A stretch of 64,000 nucleotides of DNA, taken from the NCBI RefSeq assembly GCF_022921075.1, contig NZ_CP095050.1, forward strand, positions 2,976,001 to 3,040,000, given 5' to 3'. Both the position numbers and the translations under genes were made by a program. This DNA is from Hymenobacter sp. 5317J-9 (GTDB lineage: Bacteria > Bacteroidota > Bacteroidia > Cytophagales > Hymenobacteraceae). Positions 8,576 through 17,848 of the stretch are shown piece after piece. Position 1 is the stretch's first letter; the number at the start of each line of letters is the position of its first letter. The notes below the pieces were generated by a model. The model searched no databases, was not told the origin of the DNA, and was given only the letters and a program-made list of their open reading frames with translations.

Positions 8576-9094
8576 TCAGGCCCGCTGCCGCAGGCGCACC
8601 CATTGCACGGCAATCACCGTTTTGGCGTCGCGCAGTGGTTCGGCCACCAGCGCTTCAAAGGAGAAATCCACCAGCTCAATGCTTTCGTGTTCTTCGGCCA
8701 GCCCGCCGCCGTCGCCGGATTTGTGGCTCACTTCGGCGTAATACACGGTGATTTCCTCCGAGCTCATGCCCGGCGAGGGCCAGATGCACACGATTTCCTC
8801 CAGCTTGTCGATTTCGTAGCCCAGCTCTTCGTGTATCTCGCGGCGCACGGCAGTTTCCGGCGCTTCGCCGCGGTCTATCATGCCGGCGGCAATTTCCAGC
8901 AGCTCGGCCTCGGGTCCGATGCGAAACTGGCGCGTGAGCACATACACCTGGCGGGCCGTGTCATACACCAGCGCCGCCACGGCTTTGCCCGGCACAAACT
9001 GCTCGCGCTTCAGCTCGTGGCCGTCGTGCTGCACCAGGAGCTGGTCGATTTTATAATGGCCGTTGAAAACGCGGGTGCGGTCGATAATCTGCAT
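8576..9094 (-). CDS. Nudix hydrolase, ADP-ribose pyrophosphatase-like
   Basis: A 172-residue protein with a complete Nudix box at about residues 71-93 (GMIDRGE, then REIHEELGY), matching G-x5-E-x7-REUxEExGU. The surrounding arrangement ([17 protein letters not shown], then the box, then PSPGMSSE) is that of ADP-ribose/GDP-mannose pyrophosphatases (NudF/NudK type), which hydrolyse nucleoside diphosphate derivatives. Start 9094 ([10 protein letters not shown]) is preferred over the upstream frame because the family begins there. Divergent from rhlE. Confidence 0.9.
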   Translation of the reverse strand: MQIIDRTRVFNGHYKIDQLLVQHDGHELKREQFVPGKAVAALVYDTARQVYVLTRQFRIGPEAELLEIAAGMIDRGEAPETAVRREIHEELGYEIDKLEEIVCIWPSPGMSSEEITVYYAEVSHKSGDGGGLAEEHESIELVDFSFEALVAEPLRDAKTVIAVQWVRLRQRA

Positions 9095-9413
9095 GTTCGG
9101 ATTTAAGTGTTGTACCTTTGTTGTCACCAGGGCCGCCGTCGGAGCAGCCCGCTGCCCGGCGGCGCCGGGCAAAGCCCCGCGCCTCGGCTGTCTCCGCGAA
9201 GTAAGCGCACCTCACCCCAATTCCACTTCATCTTGGGAATCGGTCGGCCTCCGACGAGCCGCCCACCCTCCCCACGCCCGGCCCTTGCCGGCGTGGCCAT
9301 GCCCGCCTATGCTACGGCGCAGGCTCGACCACTCATTGCGCAGGCCATTGCCTGCCACCATCTTACCGCGGCAGCTGCTATGCAGCGCCCGGTATTCCCT
9401 ACTTACCCCTTAC
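9095..9413 (+). other. Intergenic region and long leader of rhlE
   Basis: From the TACCTTTG box (9113-9120) to the rhlE ATG is about 293 bp with no convincing gene. It is GC-rich with several local inverted segments (for example GCCCGGCGGCGCCGGGC near 9154). The reading frame of rhlE is open upstream but has no homology-like content. Confidence 0.6.
9113..9120 (+). promoter_or_regulatory. -7 promoter box upstream of rhlE
   Basis: TACCTTTG, an exact match to the Bacteroidota TAnnTTTG box, 293 bases before the ATG of rhlE. Confidence 0.55.
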
Positions 9414-10925
9414 ATGACGTTTGACGAGTTAAATCTGATTGACCCCATTCTCAAAGCCCTCAAAGAAGAAGGCTACACCACCCCCACGCCCATTCAGGAG
9501 CAAGCCATCCCGCACGTGCTCGAAGGCAAAGACCTGCTCGGCGTGGCCCAAACCGGCACCGGCAAAACCGCAGCCTTCACGGTGCCCATTCTGCAGGTGC
9601 TGCACCGCACGGCCCAGCTCGAGCGCCACGCCCCCCGCGCCATTCGCTGCCTGGTGCTCACGCCCACCCGCGAGCTGGCCATCCAAATCAACGAAAGCTT
9701 TGGCGCCTACGGCCGCCACCTGAGCCAGATTCGCCACACCGTCATTTTCGGCGGCGTGGGCCAGAATCCGCAGGTGCAGGCCCTCAAGCGCGGCGTGGAA
9801 GTGCTTATTGCCACGCCCGGCCGCCTGCTCGACCTCATGAACCAGGGCTTTGTGGACCTGCGCCAGATTGAGGTGTTCGTGCTCGACGAAGCCGACCGCA
9901 TGCTCGACATGGGCTTCATCAACGACATCAAGCGCATCCTGCCCAAACTGCCCACCCGCCGCCAGACGCTTTTTTTCTCGGCCACCATGCCCGGCCAGAT
10001 TCAGGAGCTTGCCGCCACCATCCTGCGCCCCAACCCCGTGCGCGTGGCCGTGACGCCCGTGAGCAGCACCGCCGACACGGTGACGCAATCGGTGTATCTG
10101 GTGGAAAATAACGACAAGCCCGGCCTGCTGCGCCACATTCTGCAGGATAAGGACATCAAGCGCGTGCTGGTCTTTACCCGCACCAAGCATGGCGCCGATA
10201 AAGTGGTGAAAACCCTGGCGGCCAATCAGATTCCGGCCGAAGCCATTCACGGCAACAAAAGCCAGAACCACCGCCAGCGCGCGCTGTCCAACTTCAAAGC
10301 CGGCAGTACCCGCGTGCTCGTGGCCACCGACATTGCCGCCCGCGGCATCGACGTTGACGAGCTGACCCACGTCATCAACTACGAAATCCCGAACGAGCCC
10401 GAAACCTACGTTCACCGCATTGGCCGGACGGGCCGGGCCGGGGCGTTTGGCACCGCTTTCTCGTTTGTGGAAGACGAGGAGCGCGCCTACCTGCAAGACA
10501 TCCAGAAGCTCATCAACCGCCAGATTGACGTGGAGGCCGAGCATCCGTTTGTATCGGGCCGCATCAAGCCCGTGATGCTACACGGCAACGAGCGCATCAT
10601 CCGGCCTAAAGGCCCGGCCGGTCGCCCGCCCCGCTCAGGCCCCCGCGAGGGCGGCAACGGCGGCCGTTCGGGTGGCCAAGGTGGTGGCCGTGCCAGCGGC
10701 GGCCAGGGCAATGCCCGGCCCAGCGGGGAGCGCAACGCCGGCGGCCGTTCAGACGGCGGCGAGCGTAACCGCCCGGCGGCTTCTGGCGGCCAGGGCCAGT
10801 CGGACACTGCGCGCCGCTTCGGCAGTGGCGGGGCCCGCGTGAACGTGGGCGGCAACCGCGAGGGCGGCGACCTCGGCGGTCGTCGGCGCGGCGAAGCTGG
10901 TGGTTCGCGCCGCGGCTCGTTCTAA
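9414..10925 (+). CDS. rhlE: DEAD-box RNA helicase RhlE-like
   Basis: A 503-residue ATP-dependent RNA helicase. It starts [20 protein letters not shown], with the Q motif ([11 protein letters not shown]) and motif I (AQTGTGKT). Further on are [13 protein letters not shown], the DEAD box ([13 protein letters not shown]), SAT, and the C-terminal [10 protein letters not shown]. The last 110 residues are a Gly/Arg-rich tail with RGG-like repeats that binds RNA non-specifically. RhlE proteins act in ribosome assembly, RNA decay and cold adaptation. The gene has a long untranslated leader. A strong bidirectional terminator follows 43 bp after the stop. Start chosen by family alignment; the frame stays open upstream. 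Confidence 0.95.
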   Translation: MTFDELNLIDPILKALKEEGYTTPTPIQEQAIPHVLEGKDLLGVAQTGTGKTAAFTVPILQVLHRTAQLERHAPRAIRCLVLTPTRELAIQINESFGAYGRHLSQIRHTVIFGGVGQNPQVQALKRGVEVLIATPGRLLDLMNQGFVDLRQIEVFVLDEADRMLDMGFINDIKRILPKLPTRRQTLFFSATMPGQIQELAATILRPNPVRVAVTPVSSTADTVTQSVYLVENNDKPGLLRHILQDKDIKRVLVFTRTKHGADKVVKTLAANQIPAEAIHGNKSQNHRQRALSNFKAGSTRVLVATDIAARGIDVDELTHVINYEIPNEPETYVHRIGRTGRAGAFGTAFSFVEDEERAYLQDIQKLINRQIDVEAEHPFVSGRIKPVMLHGNERIIRPKGPAGRPPRSGPREGGNGGRSGGQGGGRASGGQGNARPSGERNAGGRSDGGERNRPAASGGQGQSDTARRFGSGGARVNVGGNREGGDLGGRRRGEAGGSRRGSF

Positions 10926-10968
10926 GCATTGCCTGCGGCCACTGCGGCGCGCAGCCTTAGCACTTCAT

Positions 10969-11013
10969 AAGCAACAGGTCCCGGAAAACCTTTTCCGGGG
11001 CCTGTTGCTTTTT
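10969..11013. terminator. Strong hairpin terminator after rhlE
   Basis: AAGCAACAGGTCCCGGAAAA pairs with TTTTCCGGGGCCTGTTGCTT (one mismatch) around a 2-base loop and is followed by T's. It is symmetrical and could work on both strands. Confidence 0.9.
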
Positions 11014-11055
11014 AGGCTGATTACTTGCTTCGTTGGTAACTAATTTCTGCTCGAT

Positions 11056-11544
11056 ATGGCTCAGCCCACGCTTCCTGTTATCCAAGCTCTGCGCAACACC
11101 GCTCACCGCCTCGCTACCCAGGCGCCCTACCAATGGGGCCACATGGGCAGCTGCAACTGCGGGCACCTTGCCCAAACCGTTACGCGCTTGACCAAAGCCG
11201 AAATCCATGCCCGTGCCATGCAGCGCTATGGCGACTGGGAGCGCCAGCTCATCGACTACTGCCCTACCAGCGGCCTGCCCATCGACCAGACCATCGACGA
11301 GATGCTGGCCCTCGGCTTTTCGCGCCGGGACCTCACCCACCTCGAACGTATTTCCGACCCTACCATTCGGGCCGCCATCCCGTTTGAGCGCCGCGACGCC
11401 TTGCGCCACAACCAGCGCGACGACGTGGTGCTCTACCTGCGCACCTGGGCCGACTTGCTGGAACGCGACCTGTTGGCCGGCATCAGCCTGCCCGATTTCA
11501 ACGTTGCGCCCGTTCCCACGTCGGTACTGGCAGTTGCCCAGTAA
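11056..11544 (+). CDS. Hypothetical protein with an N-terminal Cys/His cluster
   Basis: A 162-residue protein. Near residue 30 is GHMGSCNCGHLAQ, a compact C-x-C-x-H cluster that could bind a metal. The rest is predicted mostly helical and cytoplasmic. I do not recognise the family. It is flanked by terminators on both sides, so it is a single-gene unit. Confidence in coding is good from the clean frame and flanking signals; function is unknown. Confidence 0.75.
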   Translation: MAQPTLPVIQALRNTAHRLATQAPYQWGHMGSCNCGHLAQTVTRLTKAEIHARAMQRYGDWERQLIDYCPTSGLPIDQTIDEMLALGFSRRDLTHLERISDPTIRAAIPFERRDALRHNQRDDVVLYLRTWADLLERDLLAGISLPDFNVAPVPTSVLAVAQ

Positions 11545-11590
11545 CTGCCGCTCGGCCACCAAGCCCGGCAGCCGACACTATCCTTCACGC

Positions 11591-11625
11591 AAAAAGCCCC
11601 CGTCAATTTCTTGACGGGGGCTTTT
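11591..11625 (+). terminator. Rho-independent terminator
   Basis: AAAAGCCCCCGTCAA pairs with TTGACGGGGGCTTTT, 47 bp after the stop of the 162-residue gene; the A/T flanks also allow use by the convergent small lipoprotein gene. Confidence 0.9.
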
Positions 11626-11676
11626 CATTTCATAACTGAACCAGTCTATCCGCGGGCGCGAACATCTGGCGAGGAA

Positions 11677-11853
11677 TTATTGACGGGTGACGTTGGAACG
11701 CTGGGCCTCGCGATAGCCTTCAGCCCGGTGCTCGCGCTTGTAGGCGGCATCGGCCATGGGGTCTTTTTCAGCATCGGGGGCCTGAGAGCAAGAGGCCGTC
11801 AGGGACAAAGCCGCCACTGCGGCCAACCAAAGATTCGTGCGGGTCAGTTTCAT
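11677..11853 (-). CDS. Small lipoprotein
   Basis: A 58-residue protein with a lipoprotein signal (LWLAAVAALSLTASC; lipid Cys at about residue 22) and a short charged tail (APDAEKDPMADAAYKREHR). Starting at 11853 places the signal at the N terminus. A TACCTTCG box ends only a few bases upstream (11858-11865), which would make the message nearly leaderless or point to a later true start. Function unknown. Confidence 0.6.
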   Translation of the reverse strand: MKLTRTNLWLAAVAALSLTASCSQAPDAEKDPMADAAYKREHRAEGYREAQRSNVTRQ

Positions 11854-11857
11854 GCTG

Positions 11858-11865
11858 CGAAGGTA
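11858..11865 (-). promoter_or_regulatory. Possible -7 box of the small lipoprotein gene
   Basis: TACCTTCG on the minus strand, 4 bases before the ATG; one mismatch to the consensus. Confidence 0.3.
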
Positions 11866-12826
11866 GCCCAGCGCCGCCAAATGGCCAACCCCGGTCTGCC
11901 CACACTCGCCCGGGTTTGTGGTGCTCCTAGCATTGAGCCCCTCTTTGCTCACGCCAATTACCTACCGTGCCAACGCACCATAGGCAGGTTTACATTTGAC
12001 AACGCCTCCTCTCCCGGCCTGTGAAAGCTCTTTCATTACAGCCCTTTTCAACCGTCGGCTTTGCTCCTTGATAAAGCCCTGGCAGCAACAGCAACACAGC
12101 GTGTGCGCAGACCTCCAAAATCTGCTTTTACCGTACAGGCACCGCTCAATCGATTAGCACCACCCAATTCGGGCCGCTCACCTGATTTTGAACTTAACCC
12201 CGGAACAGGCCTGTCAATACAATTAGCACACAGATTAGTTGCAGTGCTACAGGCAAACCTATACCATGCTCGATTTCGTGTTAGCAAACCCTGCAAACCA
12301 TATAGTATCGAACACGCCAAAAAGGTATCCAAATCAATTTATTCTTTGGTTTTATTAGCAATGTTAATCTCTTTGAAAACAAGTATTTTATGACATTTAA
12401 AAAGCCTGTTATTTAAGCACTCAAAAAGCACCCACTCTATTTAGCAAGGTGAGAACATCAATATTCCAATTATCAGGGGTTTCTACCATCTTATTTGTCG
12501 GATAATGAACGTCCCATAAGCTCGGTTTTTCATTACTGACAAGTTGCATTCCCCGCAGGCAGCGCTGCGCAACATACACACTACTTCAGAAATGGAATGG
12601 CAAGCCAAAAGACACCACATAGGTGCGACAGGAGTACGTTATTCAACCTAGGATGAGAGGCCTGTTGGTAGCCGAAAGAAGGTGATTGGCATGCCAGTTG
12701 AAGCCACAATGAACCCCTCGACGCTTACAGATAAAAGCCCGCTCTAACACCCATTGCGTACGCAACAGTTGCCAAAGCGGGCTATGCTGAAGTTGGGACG
12801 TGAGTGACCAGCCGGATGACAGCGGG
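11866..12826. other. Gene-poor, partly AT-rich stretch
   Basis: About 960 bp without a gene I can support. From 12190 to 12560 it is distinctly AT-richer than its surroundings. Frames exist on both strands (12061-12393 plus, 12048-12332 minus, 12643-12849 minus) but show no signal, domain or start context. The minus frame at 12643-12849 contains WVLERAF, faintly like the C terminus of an IS5-type transposase, so the stretch may hold a decayed element. No tRNA or inverted terminal repeat was found. Confidence 0.5.
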
Positions 12827-13480
12827 CTACTCCGGTTGGTAGTCGGCAAATGAGCCGTCCCGGTAAAAAATCACAATTCGCCGAATAGGTTTTTCAGAGT
12901 TGGCCAGCAGTTGAGTTGCCATGCCGGGGCCCGAGGGCTCAGCAGGCTCAGGAAGCGCAGCGGGAGCGGCAACCGGGACCGGAGCGGCACTATTGGCAGG
13001 CTCGTCAGAAGTAGCTGCTACGGGAGCAATAGCCGACTTTTGCGCCGGTGCAAAACGCTTCGGCATCGGCGCTTCCACCGGGGGCTTAGGTGCCTGGCGT
13101 GGCAGCGCGGGACCCGTTTCGGGTTTATGAATGCTAATAACCTCAGGGTCTGGCTCTTGTGCAACTACCTGCGTCGGCTCTGAATGCTTAGGAGGGGCCG
13201 GTGCGGGTGCCTGAGGGGCGCTGACCTGCGTGGGGGCCACCATCGGCTGGGGCGTTGGTGCCGAAGTGGTAGCGGCCAGCATGGCCCCGGTGCCAATGAG
13301 CAGCCAGGGCATCGAAAGGTCAGGCATCGCCGTCAAAATTCGCTGTACCACTTCCAGACTGGGCTTATTGCGGCCCGACAGGATGTGACTAACAATAGGC
13401 CGGGCAACGCCAATGGCATCGGCAAACTGGGTGGGAGTTAGCTGACGGACTTCCAGCAACGTCCTGATACGTTCAACCAT
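12827..13480 (-). CDS. XRE-family helix-turn-helix regulator with Pro/Ala-rich linker
   Basis: A 217-residue DNA-binding protein. Residues 1-60 form an HTH_3 domain (VRQLTPTQFADAIGVARP, then SHILSGRNKPSLEVVQRIL). About 110 residues of Pro/Ala-rich low-complexity linker follow. It ends in IRRIVIFYRDGSFADYQPE, a short C-terminal motif common to Bacteroidota XRE proteins of this design. The start at 13480 sits next to a TACATTTG box and excludes an upstream in-frame extension that lacks HTH residues. It probably represses or activates an unknown target; no operator is recognisable. It neighbours the gene-poor stretch. Confidence 0.85.
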   Translation of the reverse strand: MVERIRTLLEVRQLTPTQFADAIGVARPIVSHILSGRNKPSLEVVQRILTAMPDLSMPWLLIGTGAMLAATTSAPTPQPMVAPTQVSAPQAPAPAPPKHSEPTQVVAQEPDPEVISIHKPETGPALPRQAPKPPVEAPMPKRFAPAQKSAIAPVAATSDEPANSAAPVPVAAPAALPEPAEPSGPGMATQLLANSEKPIRRIVIFYRDGSFADYQPE

Positions 13481-13503
13481 TACAGAAACAAAGCAATTAA
13501 TAA

Positions 13504-13511
13504 CAAATGTA
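13504..13511 (-). promoter_or_regulatory. -7 promoter box of the XRE gene
   Basis: TACATTTG on the minus strand, an exact TAnnTTTG match 24 bases before the ATG at 13480. Confidence 0.5.
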
Positions 13512-13673
13512 AGTACTGATAATTTGTTCTTGCTACTCCATCCTACTATTTCATTGTTTACAAAAGTGTCATCTAAAGGAGATTGATTTACTTTTGTTTC
13601 ACAAAGGGCAGCTTCTTGTCCGCGGTGAATCACCACTGCCATCGGCACCATTAATTAACAATTGTATTTAAAT

Positions 13674-13711
13674 AAAGAAGCCCATCAGCATAATTGCTGA
13701 TGGGCTTCTTT
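13674..13711 (-). terminator. Rho-independent terminator of the L,D-transpeptidase gene
   Basis: AAAGAAGCCCATCAGCA pairs with TGCTGATGGGCTTCTTT around TAAT, 77 bp downstream of the transpeptidase stop. Confidence 0.9.
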
Positions 13712-13787
13712 ACAAGCGGAACCTCCTATACTTCGGGTCGGAGGCAGTCCAACTGAGTGCTTGGCGCGCAGTAGGCAAACGCTCAGT

Positions 13788-15524
13788 TTAGTCGAAGAAC
13801 TCCTTCGCGAGGGTTTTGTCGTGACCATAGATGTCGTCGCGGAAGTGCGGGTGCCCGGCGGCATCGGCCCAGGCCGTGAAGTAGACCAAGTATACGGGAA
13901 GCTTTTCCTTTAGCGGAACGTATTTCTCACGGCGCACGGCAATGGTGTCGAGGATGGTTTGCTGGTCCCAGCCGGGCTTGTTGCGCAGCAGGTAGGTGGC
14001 CAGTTTGATAGGCTCCTTAACCCGCACGCAGCCGTGACTGAAGCTGCGGGCCGACTGCGAAAACAGGGCATCATGCGGGGTGTCGTGCAGGTAGATGTCG
14101 TTCGAGTTGGGGAAAATAAACTTGACATCGCCGAGGTCATTGTCGGGCCCGGGGCGGCGGCGCAACGTGTATTTGAAGGTCTGCTGCGTCACGTTGGCCC
14201 AGTCCACGGAGGTCGGGTCGATGACTTTGGCCTTGCGGCCGAAGCCTTTCACCACCTCCATATCGAGGCGGTTGAGGGTGCCTACGGGGTCGGCCACGAG
14301 CTTGCCGCGCATCTCGTTCTGAATGATGCTGAAGGGCACGTTCCAGTAAGGTGCGAGCACCACATATTCCATTTTGTCGCTGAATATGGGGGTTTCGTGC
14401 AGGACTTTGCCCACGATGACGGGCATCGAAAAAGCCTCCTTGTTGTCCTCCACCACGTGCAGCGTATACTCCGGAATGTTCACCAACAGGTAGTCTGGCT
14501 CGAAGCGCTTGGGCAGCCAGCGCCAACGCTCCATGTTCAGGATAAGCTGGTCGATGCGCGCGCCAATGGGCACGTTGAGCTGGCGCAGGGTTTCGCCGCC
14601 CACCACGCCGTCGGGCTTTAGGCCGGCATCCTGCTGGAATTTCTTCACGGCGGCCACCAGCTCGGGGTCATAGGTGTAGGCGGCCGGGGCCGCTCCCACC
14701 CGCGTCGAATCGGCCGGGGGTGTGCTGGCGGCTTCGCCGCCTTCGCTGTTGAGCAAGCGCTTGCGCAGAGCCGCCACGGCCGGCGACGACTGCCCCGGCT
14801 TGAGCTTGAGGCTGGCCGGCAGCGAGGGCCAGCCCCCCGCCCGCTCCTGAGCGCGGTAAATGGCCAGCGCCTTTTTCAGCTGGTCGTACTCGGGGTGTAG
14901 CGGGGCAAACTCGTAATAGTTATAGCGGCTTTTCCGCTCACCCAGAAAGGTGAGCAGGGCTTTGTTGAGCTTGATTTTATTGGGCTTCACCTGCCAGGTG
15001 GTGCTCTTCAAATCGCGCGGATTGGCCACGCCGCGGTAATAGTCCGATGCCCACTTCATATAGATTCCGGTCAGCAACACGTCAATTTCGCGCTCCAGTG
15101 CCGTGCGCTTGGTCGAGTCGGCGCGCACCTGTTCCAGCTTTGCCAATAGAGGCCTAACATCCTTAACCTTATAATCTTTAGGGTCTAATCCCTCATCCGA
15201 GGCTTTAGCAATAATATTTTGCAAAGTCTGAACCTGAGGAACGGGTTGGTGGTCTTTGAACCATGCCAGCCGAAACTGATGCTCCCGGTAAAAGCGCCGG
15301 GCTTGCAACAGGTAGGCCTTAAACTGGGGCTCGGCCCGGAATGTGCTGATGACGTAGGTGCTGTCGATGAGGGGCTGGGGACCCAGCTCGCGGACAGCCG
15401 CGCTGTTCCCACTGGCTGACTCCGACTGGTTGTTGTCGGAGCCGCAGGCTTGCAGGGTGAAGCCGCCAATGACTGCCGCGAACAGCACCCAGAGCAGCGA
15501 AGAAAATCGAAGAAAGAAAGACAT
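13788..15524 (-). CDS. Murein L,D-transpeptidase (YcbB/LdtD type) lipoprotein
   Basis: A 578-residue cell-envelope enzyme that makes 3-3 crosslinks in peptidoglycan or attaches proteins to it. It has a lipoprotein signal (FAAVIGGFTLQAC, Cys 27), a YcbB scaffold region and a peptidoglycan-binding repeat (FQQDAGLKPDGVVGGETLRQL). The YkuD catalytic domain follows, with the signature HDTP...SHGCVRV near residue 495 containing the active-site Cys and His. Domain order matches the YcbB family. Start 15524 gives the lipobox directly. Transcribed alone, with its own terminator. Confidence 0.93.
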   Translation of the reverse strand: MSFFLRFSSLLWVLFAAVIGGFTLQACGSDNNQSESASGNSAAVRELGPQPLIDSTYVISTFRAEPQFKAYLLQARRFYREHQFRLAWFKDHQPVPQVQTLQNIIAKASDEGLDPKDYKVKDVRPLLAKLEQVRADSTKRTALEREIDVLLTGIYMKWASDYYRGVANPRDLKSTTWQVKPNKIKLNKALLTFLGERKSRYNYYEFAPLHPEYDQLKKALAIYRAQERAGGWPSLPASLKLKPGQSSPAVAALRKRLLNSEGGEAASTPPADSTRVGAAPAAYTYDPELVAAVKKFQQDAGLKPDGVVGGETLRQLNVPIGARIDQLILNMERWRWLPKRFEPDYLLVNIPEYTLHVVEDNKEAFSMPVIVGKVLHETPIFSDKMEYVVLAPYWNVPFSIIQNEMRGKLVADPVGTLNRLDMEVVKGFGRKAKVIDPTSVDWANVTQQTFKYTLRRRPGPDNDLGDVKFIFPNSNDIYLHDTPHDALFSQSARSFSHGCVRVKEPIKLATYLLRNKPGWDQQTILDTIAVRREKYVPLKEKLPVYLVYFTAWADAAGHPHFRDDIYGHDKTLAKEFFD

Positions 15525-15931
15525 TGAGAAAATTGAAGCAAGCGAAACATCTGCCCCGGGCAACGGCCCGAAGCCGGCGGTTGTACTGCCAAGCTGGAGG
15601 GTAAGTTGCGTCGGGAAGGGCCGCTGGCCGTTCGGCTGCAAATTACACTGTGGCCAGGCAAGGTCTGCCGCTACCATGCCCGTAATCGTGCCAACTTCGT
15701 ACCATACACGTTTGCTTCCGGCAACCCGGCACGTCCCCTTTCCTGCCTAAACCCCTTGTAGGCAGCACGCTGGTGAACATTGAGCCACCTCCGCGAGGTT
15801 GCCTGGCTCAGCTTTTATTTTGCCCCGGCCGCACTGGTAACGTGTAGCACCTGGTGCTGGCACGCACTGCCGAAGCGCGCCGTCGTGATTTTTTGCATTA
15901 GACAATTGATTTTTTGTTTGACCCGCTGCCC
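15525..15931. other. Intergenic region between divergent genes
   Basis: About 400 bp between the divergent transpeptidase and aminopeptidase genes. It should hold both promoters, but I see no clean TAnnTTTG box, no repeat and no convincing small gene. Confidence 0.5.
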
Positions 15932-17749
15932 ATGCCCCTTTCGATTTCCCAAACGCTTCCCGCAGACCCGCACAGCCACGCTGGCGACAGCCCGGCCCGG
16001 GTACGCCACCTCGACCTCGACCTCACGGTGGATTTTGGTGCCCGCACCCTTACTGGCCGCGCCACCTGGAGCCTCCAAGCCGGCCCGGCAGCCACCGAGT
16101 TGGTGCTCGACACCCGGGACCTGACTATTGAACAAGTAGAGTTGCTCAACAGCGCTGGAAATTCAACGCCGGCCGACTTCACGCTGGGCAAGGCTGATGC
16201 GGTACTAGGCCAGGCACTGAAGGTGCCGCTAGCGCCCGAGACGGCTGCTGTGCGCGTGAGCTACCGTACCTCGCCGGCCGCCGCTGCCCTGCAGTGGCTG
16301 GAGCCCGCTCAGACTGCCGGCACCGAGCCCTTTCTCTTCACGCAGTCGCAGGCCATCCTGGCGCGCACCTGGCTGCCGTGCCAGGATTCGCCGGGCATCC
16401 GCTTCACCTACGAGGCCACGGTGCGGGTGCCGGCCCACCTGCTGGCCCTGATGAGTGCCGAGAACCCGCAGCAGTTGGACGCCCGCGGCGAGTACCGCTT
16501 TCGCATGGCGCAGCCCATCCCGGCCTACCTCATGGCGCTGGCGGTGGGCGACCTGCGCTTTGCCCCGCTTAGCGGACGCACGGGCATCTATGCCGAGCCA
16601 GCTACCCTGCCCGTGGCCACGAATGAGTTTGATGACCTCGAAAAGATGGTGGCCGCAGCCGAAGAACTATACGGCCCCTACCGCTGGGAACGGTACGACT
16701 TGCTGGTGCTGCCGCCCAGTTTCCCTTTCGGTGGTATGGAAAACCCAAGATTAACATTTGTAACACCAACCATTCTGGCTGGCGACCGCAGTCTGACCAG
16801 CTTGGTGGCGCACGAGCTCGCCCACTCCTGGTCGGGCAACCTGGTTACAAATGCAACCTGGAATGACTTCTGGCTGAACGAGGGCTTCACGGTGTATTTC
16901 GAGCGCCGGATTATGGAACATTTGTACGGCGCCGAATATGCCGACATGCTGCAGGTGCTGGGCCGGGCGGCTCTACTCGAAACCATAACTGAGATAGGCT
17001 TGGCCAGCCCCGATACCCACCTGCACCTGGCCCTGGCCGGCCGCGACCCCGACGAAGGCCTCACCGAAATTGCCTACGAAAAAGGCTGCGCGCTGCTGCT
17101 CACGCTGGAGCACCTGGTGGGCCGGCCCCGACTCGATGACTTTATTAAGGAGTATTTCGCCCGCTTCAGCTTTCAGGCAATGGACACCGCCACCTTTCTG
17201 CACTATCTCCGCGCCGAGCTGCTTGACCAGGAGCCGGACCTCGAAGCGCGCCTGAATCTGGCGGCGTGGGTAGAAGGCCCCGGGCTCCCGCCCAGCGCGC
17301 CGCCCGTTGCGTCGCGGCGCTTTGAGGCCGTCGACCAGGAACTGGCTAGGTTGGAGACGGGCACGACGCCGGCCTCCCTCCTGCCAGCCACCGCCGGCTG
17401 GAGCAGCCACGAGTGGGTGCATTTTCTGCATGGGCTGCCGGCCTCGCTTTCGGTAGACCAAGTAGCAGGGCTCGACGCGGCCTTTCACTTCACCACTTCC
17501 GGCAACGCCGAAATTCTGGCCGCCTGGTTTCCGCGGGCGTTGCGAGCCGGCTACGCGCCGGCCGACGCGGCGCTGGAAAAATTTCTGCGGCACGTGGGGC
17601 GGCGCAAGTTCCTGGTGCCGCTGTACCGGGCCGTGCTGGCCACGCCCGACGGCCTCGTCCGGGCCCGCGACGTGTATGCCCAGGCCCGGCCCAACTACCA
17701 CTCCGTGGCCACCGGCACGCTCGATGCGCTGTTGGATGTGCGCACATAA
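15932..17749 (+). CDS. M1-family zinc aminopeptidase (LTA4H/aminopeptidase B-like)
   Basis: A 605-residue metallopeptidase removing N-terminal residues from peptides. The substrate-binding GGMENPR precedes the zinc motif HELAHSWSG (about residue 294), with the third ligand in NEGFTVYFERRI. This HEXXH-x18-E layout and the length of about 600 fit the leukotriene A4 hydrolase-like branch of M1, including its C-terminal helical domain. No signal peptide, so cytoplasmic. A TTG at 15914 is also in frame, but ATG 15932 (MPLSISQTL) is preferred. Confidence 0.93.
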   Translation: MPLSISQTLPADPHSHAGDSPARVRHLDLDLTVDFGARTLTGRATWSLQAGPAATELVLDTRDLTIEQVELLNSAGNSTPADFTLGKADAVLGQALKVPLAPETAAVRVSYRTSPAAAALQWLEPAQTAGTEPFLFTQSQAILARTWLPCQDSPGIRFTYEATVRVPAHLLALMSAENPQQLDARGEYRFRMAQPIPAYLMALAVGDLRFAPLSGRTGIYAEPATLPVATNEFDDLEKMVAAAEELYGPYRWERYDLLVLPPSFPFGGMENPRLTFVTPTILAGDRSLTSLVAHELAHSWSGNLVTNATWNDFWLNEGFTVYFERRIMEHLYGAEYADMLQVLGRAALLETITEIGLASPDTHLHLALAGRDPDEGLTEIAYEKGCALLLTLEHLVGRPRLDDFIKEYFARFSFQAMDTATFLHYLRAELLDQEPDLEARLNLAAWVEGPGLPPSAPPVASRRFEAVDQELARLETGTTPASLLPATAGWSSHEWVHFLHGLPASLSVDQVAGLDAAFHFTTSGNAEILAAWFPRALRAGYAPADAALEKFLRHVGRRKFLVPLYRAVLATPDGLVRARDVYAQARPNYHSVATGTLDALLDVRT

Positions 17750-17848
17750 GCGCGCCCGGCCCGAACTTTGCCCGGCGCTTGGTGCCGGCCCCGGCGCCGC
17801 GCCGGCTTGTTTCGCATCTCTAAGTACTACATATAAAGAAGGCATCCA

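Larger units (their letters stand above)
13481..13787. other. Intergenic region between the XRE and L,D-transpeptidase genes
   Basis: It holds the XRE promoter box and a strong terminator (13674-13711). Nothing else is seen. Confidence 0.6.

Noticed and set aside
10610..10925. Gly/Arg repeat region of rhlE as a DNA repeat or CRISPR-like array
   Set aside because: It is codon-level low complexity in an RGG tail without regular spacing.
12061..12393. Frame of 110 residues in the AT-rich island
   Set aside because: No ribosome site, signal or domain; the opposite strand has an equally open frame.
12643..12849. Possible IS5-type transposase remnant (WVLERAF)
   Set aside because: Only a seven-residue likeness and no terminal inverted repeats; too weak to annotate.
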